This document shows positions 18,231-27,058 of a stretch of DNA of 64,000 nt, one piece after another. The stretch covers positions 3,348,001 to 3,412,000 of the forward strand of contig OY769938.1 of NCBI GenBank assembly GCA_963669295.1. Reading direction: 5' to 3'. This DNA comes from G963669295 sp963669295. Lineage in GTDB: Bacteria; Bacteroidota; Bacteroidia; Flavobacteriales_D; CALLUQ01. A program made the translations under genes and the position numbers. Below the pieces are notes generated by a model. The model was given only the letters and a program-made list of their open reading frames with translations, was not told the origin of the DNA and did not search any database. How positions within the stretch are numbered: the stretch's first letter is position 1; every line of letters starts with the position of its first letter.

Positions 18231-18239
18231 GCAAAGATA
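18231..18239 (-). promoter_or_regulatory. TATCTTTGC -7 element directly before the PorP/SprF start
   Basis: On the minus strand TATCTTTGC, then ATC, then ATG. It has the same 3-nt spacing as the elements before the lipoprotein gene at 13809 and the mnmD gene at 18380, so the transcript probably begins at the start codon. Confidence 0.6.
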
Positions 18240-18367
18240 AGGAGTATTTGCTACACAGGGCAGGCCACTATGCTCTTCATTCGCTCGAACTTCGATATTC
18301 TTGCTTGCACTGCGTTGCGGCAATCACTCAGCCACTCGCTGTTTTCCCTTTCCATCATCCATTTTCT

Positions 18368-18376
18368 TACCTTTGC
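18368..18376 (+). promoter_or_regulatory. TACCTTTGC -7 element directly before the mnmD start
   Basis: TACCTTTGC, then AAG, then a GTG start codon in frame with MnmD. It is divergent from the PorP/SprF promoter, with about 130 bases between the two boxes. The box helps decide the start, since the longer open frame upstream would begin before this promoter. Confidence 0.6.
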
Positions 18377-18379
18377 AAG

Positions 18380-19054
18380 GTGAACGATCACCGCCATATC
18401 ATCACTACTTCCGACGGTTCGCATACCTTGTATCATCAACAATTAGATGAACACTACCATTCTACTCATGGAGCCATTCAAGAAGCCAAACATGTGTTTA
18501 TTCAGGCAGGGTTGGAACATGTGAAACAACGGCTACAGCATATCCGTATTTTGGAGATGGGCTTTGGCACAGGGCTCAACGCATTCATCACCTATCAGCA
18601 TCAAAAAGATCAATCACAAGTCATCGATTATACAGGGCTCGAGGCTTTTCCATTGGCATTGGAGCTGGTCAATCAACTCAATTACCTGGAGCTGCTCAAG
18701 GCCGGTGCACTTCAAAATGTATTCCAACAAATGCATACCAGTAGCTGGAACACGCCAGTTGCCATCAACGAAAAATTTCAGTTGTTGAAGCTACACGATC
18801 AAATTCAAACGGCATCGTTTGCGCACCTGTTCGACCTGGTGTATTTCGATGCTTTTGGCCCCAGGGTGCAGCCAGAATGTTGGACCCACGAAGTGTTTGA
18901 GCGGGTTTATGCCACCATGGCATCCGAAGGAGTATTGGTAACCTACTGCGCTAAAGGTGTGGTGAAACGCACATTGAAAGCGGTAGGGTTTGAGCTGGAA
19001 GCATTGGAAGGGCCTCCAGGAAAACGTGAAATGACAAGAGCAACTAAACCATGA
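18380..19054 (+). CDS. mnmD: MnmD-like tRNA wobble-uridine methyltransferase (DUF752)
   Basis: 224 aa from a GTG at 18380. The frame is open upstream, but the family N-terminus is ITTSDGSHTLYHQQLDEHYH followed by STHGAIQEAKHVF, and a promoter box sits just before the GTG. The SAM-binding loop MGFGTGLNAF, LVYFDAFGPRVQPECW and YCAKGVVKRTLKAVGFE are those of the methyltransferase domain of MnmC. It converts 5-aminomethyl-2-thiouridine to the methylaminomethyl form in tRNA anticodons. The FAD oxidase half of enterobacterial MnmC is absent, as is usual for stand-alone MnmD. It overlaps the NUDIX gene (ATGA). Confidence 0.88.
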   Translation: MNDHRHIITTSDGSHTLYHQQLDEHYHSTHGAIQEAKHVFIQAGLEHVKQRLQHIRILEMGFGTGLNAFITYQHQKDQSQVIDYTGLEAFPLALELVNQLNYLELLKAGALQNVFQQMHTSSWNTPVAINEKFQLLKLHDQIQTASFAHLFDLVYFDAFGPRVQPECWTHEVFERVYATMASEGVLVTYCAKGVVKRTLKAVGFELEALEGPPGKREMTRATKP

Positions 19055-19485
19055 AACGATTCAATGTAAGGGTATGTGGGTTGTTGATCAACCAACAGCA
19101 AGAAATACTGTTGAGTGATGAGTACCGTTTTGGGAGGCATTTTACCAAATTTCCTGGTGGTGGATTGGAGTTTGGCGAAGGTACGGTACAATGCATTGAG
19201 CGCGAAGCCATTGAAGAGTTAGGACAGGAGGTGGAAGTGTTGGAACACTTTTATACCACCGATTTTTTCCAGCAGTCGGCTTTTAACCCCAACGATCAGG
19301 TGTTGATGATTTACTACAAAGTGGCCTTAAAAGCACCAGCGCGGTTTGCAGTGACAACGCAAGCATTTGCATTCGATGCTGTGGAAGATGCGCAGGCTTT
19401 TCGATGGGTGAAACTGGCTGCATTAACGGAAGATGACCTTACCTTTCCGATCGATAAAAAGGTAGTGCGTTTATTGAAAAGCTAG
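19051..19485 (+). CDS. NUDIX hydrolase
   Basis: 144 aa, cytoplasmic. The NUDIX box GGGLEFGEGTVQCIEREA then IEELGQ fits GX5EX7REUXEEXGU, with all catalytic Glu residues present. The N-terminal MKRFNVRVCGLLINQQQEIL strand and the C-terminal FDAVEDAQAFRWVKL are standard for small NUDIX pyrophosphatases that hydrolyse nucleoside diphosphates linked to another group. The substrate is not deducible. The ATG overlaps the mnmD stop, so the pair is translationally coupled. The 3' end overlaps the convergent hypothetical gene by 4 nt. Confidence 0.88.
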   Translation: MKRFNVRVCGLLINQQQEILLSDEYRFGRHFTKFPGGGLEFGEGTVQCIEREAIEELGQEVEVLEHFYTTDFFQQSAFNPNDQVLMIYYKVALKAPARFAVTTQAFAFDAVEDAQAFRWVKLAALTEDDLTFPIDKKVVRLLKS

Positions 19486-20063
19486 GCCGGAGCACCAAGG
19501 CGTTTTTGTACGTACCCCTCAATTTTTTGAAAAAGCTGAATGGGCCGGTAAGTGCGCCATTCCATCTCATTTAAATCGCCCCCCATTACAAAGTAATAGT
19601 CGATGTTTACCGCTTCAAACTCTTCTTTTACATGTTCGCGAAAATTGAGTGTTGCAATCCAACCATCCTGATCTTCTACCTCTTCCCACCACTCTTCGTA
19701 ATAGCAATCGTCAGAAGGGTGGAAGTTGAGCACATTTTCGCCAATCAAAATGAATTTGCTGATGCCAGCATACATCATATCTTCCACAATATCGCGCTTC
19801 AACGTCATGATGTCGTTGTTGATGCAGTCGTTCCATTCGCCTATCATTTCAATGATGGCATACCCTTCGTCGTAATCGGCATATAAAATTTTTATGAAGA
19901 GGGTAGGCGACCCCATATTGTCCCACTGTGGGTGGATGTAATAGTTGTAAATTTTGTCGGTAAAACTAAACTCGCTGTATTCCCGTCCGAAAAACGGTGA
20001 ATTCTCGTCCTCGCTTGCCACGTACAGGTTTCTCCAGTTGTAGTATGGCTCAATGTGATGCAT
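19482..20063 (-). CDS. Conserved hypothetical protein
   Basis: 193 aa, soluble and strongly acidic, rich in Tyr, Trp, Asp and Glu (SDDCYYEEWWEEVEDQDGW). No signal peptide and no motif that I recognise. The regular pattern of strands and helices (FIKILYADYDEGYAIIEMIG, MYAGISKFILIGENVLNFH) suggests a compact alpha/beta fold. I cannot assign a function. The minus-strand box TACTTTTGC (20117-20109) lies about 45 nt before the ATG and fits a Bacteroidota -7 element. Confidence 0.7.
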   Translation of the reverse strand: MHHIEPYYNWRNLYVASEDENSPFFGREYSEFSFTDKIYNYYIHPQWDNMGSPTLFIKILYADYDEGYAIIEMIGEWNDCINNDIMTLKRDIVEDMMYAGISKFILIGENVLNFHPSDDCYYEEWWEEVEDQDGWIATLNFREHVKEEFEAVNIDYYFVMGGDLNEMEWRTYRPIQLFQKIEGYVQKRLGAPA

Positions 20064-20108
20064 ACGTTGAAATTAAAATAGTATCTTTAATGCTCTATTC
20101 ATTTTAAC

Positions 20109-20117
20109 GCAAAAGTA
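20109..20117 (-). promoter_or_regulatory. TACTTTTGC -7 element for the hypothetical gene at 20063
   Basis: Minus-strand TACTTTTGC matches TAnnTTTGC; no -33 TTG is seen at normal spacing. It sits just outside the start codon of the divergent plus-strand gene at 20119, so the two divergent genes share a very compact control region. Confidence 0.4.
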
Positions 20118-20118
20118 C

Positions 20119-20589
20119 ATGAAAAGGATATTGTTTTTGGGAATTATTTTTTTGGGAAGTTGGACCGCAAATGCACAAAACGATGAGTACAAGTTGTGCA
20201 ACGAGGCAAAAGTGTATACGTTAGATCACCATATGCTAACACGCGAATACAAGAAAAAGCCTTTAGTGGCTACTACCCCTCCCAAATGGCCCAAAGGACA
20301 AGATAGCTTGCAGCAGTGGTTTGATGTAAACCTGCGTTTTCATGTGCCTAAGGAGCAGCCCATACAACGTGTTATTATGGCGTTAACGGTTGATTGCAAT
20401 GGCAATCCTGGCGACTTCCGCATTGTGAACAAAAACAAATGGCCCATTGAAGAAGAGATGGTGAAAACCTGCATCAAATCGATGGGGAAATGGATTCCTG
20501 CTACGCTTAAAGGAAAGCCAGTAGATGCCCATACCATCATTTTCTTTTCCGTAGCCAACAGCAAGGTAACGGTAAAGTATAAAGAGTAA
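20119..20589 (+). CDS. Secreted TonB-C-like protein
   Basis: 156 aa with signal peptide (MKRILFLGIIFLGSWTANAQ). The region LQQWFDVNLRFHVPKEQPIQ to MALTVDCNGNPGDFRIVNKN, then MVKTCIKSMGKWIPATLKGKPV and HTIIFFSV, follows the strand-helix-strand outline of the TonB C-terminal domain. It lacks the transmembrane anchor and Pro-rich linker of a true TonB, so it is probably a periplasmic relative and not an energy transducer. It lies 24 nt before the S15 peptidase gene and may be co-transcribed. Confidence 0.65.
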   Translation: MKRILFLGIIFLGSWTANAQNDEYKLCNEAKVYTLDHHMLTREYKKKPLVATTPPKWPKGQDSLQQWFDVNLRFHVPKEQPIQRVIMALTVDCNGNPGDFRIVNKNKWPIEEEMVKTCIKSMGKWIPATLKGKPVDAHTIIFFSVANSKVTVKYKE

Positions 20590-20613
20590 ATAACAGACCT
20601 TATTTCATTGTCC

Positions 20614-22467
20614 ATGAAAAACATCATCAATTGGCACCTTTGTGTGCTGTTATTGTTTGCCGCTACTGCGGGATACGCCCAAAAAAAAGGCAAGAAAGGC
20701 AAGAAGCCAGCTCAAAAAGCAGTGCCCGTTTTTAAGGATGGGGAAGCACAAATAGTAGATGCGTTTAAAGATTCGGAGCAATGGATCAGGCACGACCTTT
20801 GGGTGGAAACCGAATTTGATACCGATGGCGACGATAAACCCGACAGGATGCACGTATCGGTTACCCGGCCACAGCAAACCAAAACAGAAGGGTTAAAGCT
20901 TCCGGTTATTTATGTAACCAGCCCTTACTTTGCTGGTGTAGCCCCCGATGTAGATGGCGCCATGTGGGATGTAAAACACGAATTGGGGGAAATGGCTGGA
21001 GAACGCGTACACCCTCCGGTAGTACGTTTGGGTAAAAGGCCCATCATCTCTAATTCACACCTCCAAAAATGGGTGCCACGCGGATACATTGTGGTGCACT
21101 CTTCATCGCCTGGAACAGGGTTGTCGGACGGTGCTCCAACGGTAGGAGGCGAAAACGAATCGTTGGCGCCCAAAGCCGTGATTGATTGGTTGTGTGGCCG
21201 TATTTCCGGCTATACCGAGCGCGAAGGAGGCGAAAAAGTAGAAGCATTTTGGAGCACAGGCAAAGTAGGCATGACGGGCACCTCGTATAATGGAACATTG
21301 CCATTGGCAGCAGCTACCACAGGAGTAGAAGGGCTGGAAGCCATCATTCCTATTGCGCCCAATACTTCATACTATCATTACTACCGTGCCAATGGGTTGG
21401 TGCGTCATCCCGGAGGTTACCTGGGCGAAGACATTGATGTATTGTACGACTTCATCCACAGTGGCGATGAGGCCAAACGACCTTACAACAACAAAACTGT
21501 ACGCGATACGGAGATGAAAAATGGCATGGACCGAAGAACAGGCGATTACAACGACTTTTGGGCCAAACGCGATTACCTGAACCACATGGATGGCATGAAG
21601 GCTGCCCTATTAATGTCGCACGGTTTTAACGATTGGAACGTAATGCCAGAGCACAGCTACCGGATTTATGATGCGGCTCGCGCTAAAGGATTGCCGGTTC
21701 AAATTTACTACCACCAAAAAGGACATGGAGGGCCACCACCCATCACACTGATGAATAGATGGTTTACCCGCTACCTTCACGGGGTAGAAAATGGGGTAGA
21801 GAACGACCCCAAAGCATGGGTGGTGCGCGAAAGAGATAAAGAACCCACTTCGTACAAAGATTATCCCAACCCCGATGCGGCACCAGTAATGTTGTACCCA
21901 GCCCCTGGAGCACCTGCGCACGGAACATTAAGCACTAAAGCTACTACGGGCAAAGAAACGCTGGTAGACAACTTTTCGTTCTCTGGTAAAGTGCTGGCAC
22001 AAGCCGAGTCGACAAACCATCGATTGATTTATACCACACCAGTATTGAAAGAAGCATTGCACCTTTCGGGGGTGCCTAAGGTTACGGTTAAGCTGGCATG
22101 CAATAAGCCTGCGGCCAACCTTTCGGTATGGCTGGTATCGTTGCCCTGGAACGAAGGCAGAAAAACCAAAATAACCGACAACATTATTACACGCGGTTGG
22201 GCCGACCCTCAAAACCACAGTTCCCTTACCAAAGGCGAACCCCTTACACCAGGACAGTTTTACGAAGTAACCTTCGATTTAATGCCCGACGATCAAATCA
22301 TTGCAAAAGGACAACAAATAGGATTGATGGTGTTCTCTAGCGATCGTGATTTTACTTTATGGCCAAAACCAGGTACTGAACTCACCATCGATTTGGCAGG
22401 CACTACCCTTACCTTGCCGGTAGTGGGGGGAACCGCTGCTTTTGAGCAGGCAACGGGACAAAAATAA
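20614..22467 (+). CDS. CocE/NonD-family (S15) X-Pro dipeptidyl-peptidase-like hydrolase
   Basis: 617 aa from the ATG at 20614; an in-frame TTG two codons upstream is ignored. A signal peptide (ending AGYAQ) precedes a Lys-rich segment. The alpha/beta-hydrolase domain carries the nucleophile in GMTGTSYNGTLPL (Ser near residue 224), the acid region LLMSHGFNDWNVMPEH and the His in YYHQKGHGGPP. The C-terminal PepX_C jelly roll (about residues 420-610) has HLSGVPKVTVKL and PGQFYEVTFDLMPDDQIIAKG. The length equals the family's usual size. It probably cleaves X-Pro peptides or acyl esters in the periplasm. Confidence 0.88.
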   Translation: MKNIINWHLCVLLLFAATAGYAQKKGKKGKKPAQKAVPVFKDGEAQIVDAFKDSEQWIRHDLWVETEFDTDGDDKPDRMHVSVTRPQQTKTEGLKLPVIYVTSPYFAGVAPDVDGAMWDVKHELGEMAGERVHPPVVRLGKRPIISNSHLQKWVPRGYIVVHSSSPGTGLSDGAPTVGGENESLAPKAVIDWLCGRISGYTEREGGEKVEAFWSTGKVGMTGTSYNGTLPLAAATTGVEGLEAIIPIAPNTSYYHYYRANGLVRHPGGYLGEDIDVLYDFIHSGDEAKRPYNNKTVRDTEMKNGMDRRTGDYNDFWAKRDYLNHMDGMKAALLMSHGFNDWNVMPEHSYRIYDAARAKGLPVQIYYHQKGHGGPPPITLMNRWFTRYLHGVENGVENDPKAWVVRERDKEPTSYKDYPNPDAAPVMLYPAPGAPAHGTLSTKATTGKETLVDNFSFSGKVLAQAESTNHRLIYTTPVLKEALHLSGVPKVTVKLACNKPAANLSVWLVSLPWNEGRKTKITDNIITRGWADPQNHSSLTKGEPLTPGQFYEVTFDLMPDDQIIAKGQQIGLMVFSSDRDFTLWPKPGTELTIDLAGTTLTLPVVGGTAAFEQATGQK

Positions 22468-22589
22468 GGAGCTACTACGGGTTATTATTGAGAAGCTAAG
22501 AGTGTTTTTCATCTGTTTTTTTTGCTAAATCCCTTTGCTGTAGAGGGATGGTGTGTTATTATGATTTAAAGTCTGTGATGTCGTAAACA

Positions 22590-22841
22590 GTTTCGTTTGA
22601 GTGCAAAACAGTTTCGTTTGAGTGCAAAACAGTTTCGTTTGGGTACAAAACAGTTTCGTTTGAGTGCAAAACAGTTTCGTTTGAGTGCAAAACAGTTTCG
22701 TTTGGGTACAAAACAGTTTCGTTTGAGTGCAAAACAGTTTCGTTTAAGTACAAAACAGTTTCGTTTGGGTACAAAACAGTTTTGTTTGAGTGCAAAACAG
22801 TTTCGTTTTCGATCAAAACAGTTTCTTCCAGCATCAAAAAC
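22590..22841. repeat. 21-bp tandem repeat array (11 copies plus a degenerate one)
   Basis: A strict 21-bp period, first copy at 22590. The unit begins GTTTCGTTT and ends CAAAACA, with a variable hexamer between: GAGTGC in most copies, GGGTAC in copies 3, 6 and 9, AAGTAC in copy 8, TCGATC in copy 11. The order of the first six copies is A A B A A B, showing a 63-bp higher-order unit. Every copy contains AAAC-A-GTTT, a small inverted repeat. Frames stay open on both strands because 21 is a multiple of 3, giving heptapeptide-repeat open frames that I do not call as genes. The array fills the gap between the S15 peptidase gene and the terminator of the next gene. Confidence 0.95.
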
Positions 22842-22896
22842 AACTATGGTAATAGTGTTAACGGTAATGCAACCGTCTTGTACAAAGGCATGAAAC

Positions 22897-22923
22897 AAAA
22901 AAAGCAGCACCTTGCGATGCTGC
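22897..22923 (-). terminator. Rho-independent terminator of the HExxH T9SS protein gene
   Basis: On the minus strand GCAGCA (22923-22918), an 8-nt loop and TGCTGC (22909-22904), flanked by further A/T pairs, are followed by seven T (22903-22897). It lies about 25 nt after the stop of the 22948-26877 gene. Confidence 0.75.
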
Positions 22924-22947
22924 CTTTTAAGGGAATGAAAGTGGTGA

Positions 22948-25900
22948 TTATTGATTCACCACAAACGTTTGGGTATGTTTCACCCCATTGGTGCCCACCA
23001 ATTCAATCATGTAAACGCCATCGAGTTCTGTAGTGTTAATTTGAGTAGATCGGGTAAAAGTTCCGGCATCCATTACAGCACCCAGTACATTGAGAATGCG
23101 ATAGGTGTATAATTGATCATCTTCTACATTGATATTCACCATCCGATGGGCTGGGTTAGGGTAGAGACTGAAAGACGATGCTTGATCGTTATTGGTGCCT
23201 GGGTTGGTGAAGATATTTTTTGAAACATGATGGCTTCTATTGCCATTACTGGCTGCTTTAATGGCTTTTGATACTTGTATGCGGTGCACACTTTCCGTTT
23301 CAACAGCCAGCACTTCATTGTCGATCGAGATGGCATTCCACGAACCGTCGGTAGTATCTTTTACCAATCCTACATCCGAAATATCGCTAAACCCTAATCG
23401 CGTAAGTACCTTGTCTTCCACCTGAAAAGGGGCATTGGCATTTTGAAATGCATTTCTAACGTTAAGGGCTACATGCGAAGGTTGCCCATTGCCACCACCG
23501 GGGGTGTTGGTACCTGGAGCGGTAACGCAATCGGTACACGAGTTGGTAGCAATGCATGTAGAGTAGCTGGTCATTACCAATGGAATGTTGTTGCCATGGT
23601 TGGGTTTGGCAATACAATCGGTATTGGTTTTGATGCGGTAATCGTTAGAGGTAAGCGTACCTGAAGGCGTGCCCCAAAAGTTGCCCAACGCATTGATTTG
23701 TGTAGGTGCTACCGATACATCAGTGTAGCAAACATCGAAGGCATAAGTGAGGTTGTCGTTAAAGCGATTGGGGAAAACCGAGTTAGGACTACCCCGGTCA
23801 ATGGCATGTTGTTCGGCATCGATGTTTAAAATTACATCGTGGCCATGCACTCCAACACCATTGCTAAAGATTGATGCACAGGCGATGTCGCCCACAGTAA
23901 GCATGGAGGTATAGTTGGCCAGGTTGTAATCGTATCGACCAAACAATTCAACACCAACGGTATTTTGATCTACCTCGGTGCCCGAGCGTAAGAATACCAA
24001 CGCATCGTTGCCCGAAATACCAGTGGTATTGTAGTGCAACTTGGAGTTTACAAAATATGCACCTACTACAGCATCCAATTGTGCTCCGTTTTGGAAGCCG
24101 ATGATTTCGCTGTTGGTAACGCGAATAATACCACTATTAACTGCATGTACCCCATTGAGGTTCCCCGATAAGGTACTGCCAGCAATTTGTGCCTTTTTTA
24201 CATTGTTTACATAAACCGATGTGTTGTTGTTGTTATAGGTATTGGCCAGTAACAAAAGGCTGGGTTCTGCATTACGAACACTTATTGCACGATTGAAATA
24301 TTGTAAATCGCATTGAAGCACCACCAACAACAATGGATTTTCAATGTCGAGCGCTATGCTTGCAGGGCTGCTCGAAAGCTGCCCGTTGAATGCGACATTA
24401 GTGCCCCTAAAGCTGGCTTGGTTGTACATTTGTACAGAGGAGTTAAAACCGTAATGTACCAGGGCATCCGACCATTCAATAAGGTTGCCATTGAAGTGGA
24501 GTACTGCACCACTTTGCAATTCTAAATGTTTCACCGTTTTACCCAGTCCTTTAATTTTTACAGGAACCGAAGCAGGGAGGTTGAGCACATGGTTGCCAAA
24601 GAAGTTGTAGAAGCCCGAGTTGCGGTGATCCCAAATGGCATTGGGAGCAAACTCCAACGTACCAATTACCTGCACTTCTGCCTGGTTGTTGGTTACTGTA
24701 TTGTCGCCTACAATAAGTCCGGTGCCTACAGTAGTGTTGTTGATGGTAAGCTTGCCTTCTAAGTCAACAATGAGTTTAGCACCATCGTGTAAAATCAGTT
24801 CAGCGCCATCTTCTACAATCAGCTCTCCCTGATAGATGAGTAGCGTGCCCCCACTTTGTATTTCCAGCTTGCTACCACTTTGCAGTGTCATGGTGCTGTT
24901 TTCTGCAATGCCTAAGGTAGCATTGCTTTCCACATTCATGTTGGCTCCTGTTTGTACGGTGAAATGGGTAGGGTCGGTAAACAGCCTTTCACCATTAATG
25001 GTAATGGGGTTGTTTACCCTGGTAGGAACATGGCCTTGTACCAGCACAAGGGCGTTTCCTTGTGTAAGGTTGAGTGAGTACCCATTGCTACCAGCAACAG
25101 GAGGCAGTTGAATGTCGTTGGCCGCCCATCGTACATTATTATTGATGTCGGTTTGATCGAATTTAACTTTTACCTCAATGCTGCCGTTAGCCATCTCGTT
25201 TACAATTTCTATGGAGATGCCGTTTATTCGAACAGCCCTGTTGTCGGTATTGCTAGCAAGGTTGCCATTGGTGTAGTGCTCCTGGTTTACCATGGAGTTG
25301 GAAGAGGGGTTGGTGCCAACACCAACCATGTGCTTACCACTGCCCAGGTTGTAGGAGTGTCTTTTTTGCCCAAACACAGGAAGATCGTGTTCGTAAATGT
25401 TGCCAATTTTCTCGGTAAAAAAGTAGCGTTGATCTCCTTTTTCAAGCACGTTGTCGTTGTCTAAATCGTAAGCAGGTTGTTCCTGGTCTTGCCACCCAGT
25501 TAAAGGGTTAGCGGCTTTTTTCTCAAAAGCCGGGATTTTAGCACCGCCTACAACACAGCCGGGGTTGATAACAGAATCGTTTTCAAATGCTATTTCGTAC
25601 ATACCATCTGCCGATAAGTGTCGGATGTAATGGCCACGTTGGCTGTTGTAGATGCCTCCGATTTTGTTTTCTTTTCCCGCTTGTATGTACATAAATAAAC
25701 CCGGCTCAGGCGTTTCAGTACAGGGATGAGTAGCATTCCAGTAGTACTGATCGAATTCGCTGTTGTTGTTGTCTTTCCCCTGGTGGTTTTCTACCCATAG
25801 GTATTGTTGTTTTTCTCCAGCAGGAATAAAGGGCAGCTTGATGCGTAGTACATCTCCGGTGGTGGCAAAGTCGCGCAAAATATAGGTGCCTGCGTGGGCA

Positions 25901-26877
25901 GGGTTGGTGGCATCCAAATCGGTATTGACTTCTACATTATTTTGATCAAACGTACTGATGTTGAATGTTGTTCCAGGAGCGCGCCAATCAAATCGATTGC
26001 GATCCCACCCGTTGCAGGTGAGAAAGGAAGAAGAACTGCCACCCAGCATGCTCCAGCCTCCTTGATCGCCTACAAAGGTTCTTCCTCCAGCAGAGTGCGA
26101 ACCACCATTATGGTAGTCGTTGCCGCCAAACAACAGGTGATCAAATTCGTGACGTACAATGCTGAATGGATGGCTCTTGCCACCATTAAACACAGAATGG
26201 GTATTGGCCTGGTAGCTCAATAGAGTACCAAAAGAGCCTGAGCTGGCATATCCTGAAAGTGGAGAGTTTTGATGATTGTTCCGTACAATAAACATAACAT
26301 GGTCGTACATGTGAGGTGCATCAGGGGCATTTACTCCAGGTTGTCCAATGCCTTTTTCCTGCCAATGGTCGAGGTCGCTAAAGGTGCTGCCTCCATGGGT
26401 GTTTAGCACGCCCATGGCATTAATTTGAGCCACTGCATTGTTAACTACAGCGCCAAAGCTTACGGAGCCCACCGTACTTTCATCAACTGTTATAACGGCA
26501 TTGAAGTAATCGCCCAGTACCCGGTAGTTGCCAAAAGAACATTCGTCGTAATAACGGGTCATCTTTTGTTGTGGAGTTCCGGTCCAATTCAAGTCAAACA
26601 TGTTGTCTTTGTAAGTAGGAAGCTGCCCTACAGGCCAGGCAGCAGTGCCATTTGGGAAACGGTCCAGTTGAGGGTTAACATCGTAATTCACTTCCGCGTA
26701 AATCACCAATATTCTAATCTCCCCGGCAGTAGGAAGGGAGTAGCCATTTTTTGCTTCTATCACGGCTTCCGTTCCAGGCGTAGGCACAAGCACTTCAGTG
26801 AAAAGGCATGCATCTTCCTGCCCAAACGTGTGAGACAGCGTGAATAGAAATAATGTAATTGCAATAATGTGTTTCAT
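22948..26877 (-). CDS. Secreted HExxH metalloprotease-like protein with beta-helix region and T9SS type A tail
   Basis: 1309 aa with signal peptide (ending SHTFGQ). Residues about 50-300 look like a zinc peptidase: ILVIYAEVNYDV, then IVRHEFDHLLFGGNDYH with HEFDH at 243-247 and a possible third ligand in the GGNDYHNGG segment. This resembles M6/immune-inhibitor-A-type proteases, but the spacing after the motif is not a textbook match. Residues about 620-1080 form a repetitive right-handed beta-helix (GSKLEIQSGGTLLIYQGELI, GAELILHDGAKLIVDLEGKL, NAEPSLLLLANTYNNNNTSV). A linker then leads to the sorting tail SLYPNPAHRMVNINVED, ending HTQTFVVNQ. It should be exported by T9SS to the surface. A terminator follows. 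Confidence 0.8.
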   Translation of the reverse strand: MKHIIAITLFLFTLSHTFGQEDACLFTEVLVPTPGTEAVIEAKNGYSLPTAGEIRILVIYAEVNYDVNPQLDRFPNGTAAWPVGQLPTYKDNMFDLNWTGTPQQKMTRYYDECSFGNYRVLGDYFNAVITVDESTVGSVSFGAVVNNAVAQINAMGVLNTHGGSTFSDLDHWQEKGIGQPGVNAPDAPHMYDHVMFIVRNNHQNSPLSGYASSGSFGTLLSYQANTHSVFNGGKSHPFSIVRHEFDHLLFGGNDYHNGGSHSAGGRTFVGDQGGWSMLGGSSSSFLTCNGWDRNRFDWRAPGTTFNISTFDQNNVEVNTDLDATNPAHAGTYILRDFATTGDVLRIKLPFIPAGEKQQYLWVENHQGKDNNNSEFDQYYWNATHPCTETPEPGLFMYIQAGKENKIGGIYNSQRGHYIRHLSADGMYEIAFENDSVINPGCVVGGAKIPAFEKKAANPLTGWQDQEQPAYDLDNDNVLEKGDQRYFFTEKIGNIYEHDLPVFGQKRHSYNLGSGKHMVGVGTNPSSNSMVNQEHYTNGNLASNTDNRAVRINGISIEIVNEMANGSIEVKVKFDQTDINNNVRWAANDIQLPPVAGSNGYSLNLTQGNALVLVQGHVPTRVNNPITINGERLFTDPTHFTVQTGANMNVESNATLGIAENSTMTLQSGSKLEIQSGGTLLIYQGELIVEDGAELILHDGAKLIVDLEGKLTINNTTVGTGLIVGDNTVTNNQAEVQVIGTLEFAPNAIWDHRNSGFYNFFGNHVLNLPASVPVKIKGLGKTVKHLELQSGAVLHFNGNLIEWSDALVHYGFNSSVQMYNQASFRGTNVAFNGQLSSSPASIALDIENPLLLVVLQCDLQYFNRAISVRNAEPSLLLLANTYNNNNTSVYVNNVKKAQIAGSTLSGNLNGVHAVNSGIIRVTNSEIIGFQNGAQLDAVVGAYFVNSKLHYNTTGISGNDALVFLRSGTEVDQNTVGVELFGRYDYNLANYTSMLTVGDIACASIFSNGVGVHGHDVILNIDAEQHAIDRGSPNSVFPNRFNDNLTYAFDVCYTDVSVAPTQINALGNFWGTPSGTLTSNDYRIKTNTDCIAKPNHGNNIPLVMTSYSTCIATNSCTDCVTAPGTNTPGGGNGQPSHVALNVRNAFQNANAPFQVEDKVLTRLGFSDISDVGLVKDTTDGSWNAISIDNEVLAVETESVHRIQVSKAIKAASNGNRSHHVSKNIFTNPGTNNDQASSFSLYPNPAHRMVNINVEDDQLYTYRILNVLGAVMDAGTFTRSTQINTTELDGVYMIELVGTNGVKHTQTFVVNQ

Positions 26878-27058
26878 AGTCTTAGGTTTTTAATAGAGAA
26901 CAACACGAACTTATGACACATTAAAGGGAGATGCTGCCCTAATGCAAATTCGGTTGCAACTATTGCTTAATTGGTGGAATTTTCAACGAATTCGGAAAGG
27001 GTGCATCCACGCTGGATGCCCGAATAATGAGCAGAAGAACAAAAAGAACCTTTTACAA

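Noticed and set aside
18248..18379. Extended N-terminus for MnmD beginning at 18248
   Set aside because: The extra 44 residues do not match the family, and a promoter box lies within the extension three bases before the GTG at 18380.
20119..20589. True TonB energy transducer
   Set aside because: It has a cleavable signal peptide and no membrane anchor or proline-rich linker; only the C-terminal fold is similar.
22590..22841. CRISPR array
   Set aside because: The spacers would be six bases and repeat among themselves; the unit is a simple 21-bp tandem repeat and no cas gene is nearby.
22559..22910. Open frames of 94-114 codons on both strands across the 21-bp repeats, with heptapeptide repeats
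   Set aside because: They exist because 21 is a multiple of three and the unit lacks stops in several frames. Frames are open on both strands at once, with no ribosome site or unique sequence; the peptides are unlike any known repeat protein.
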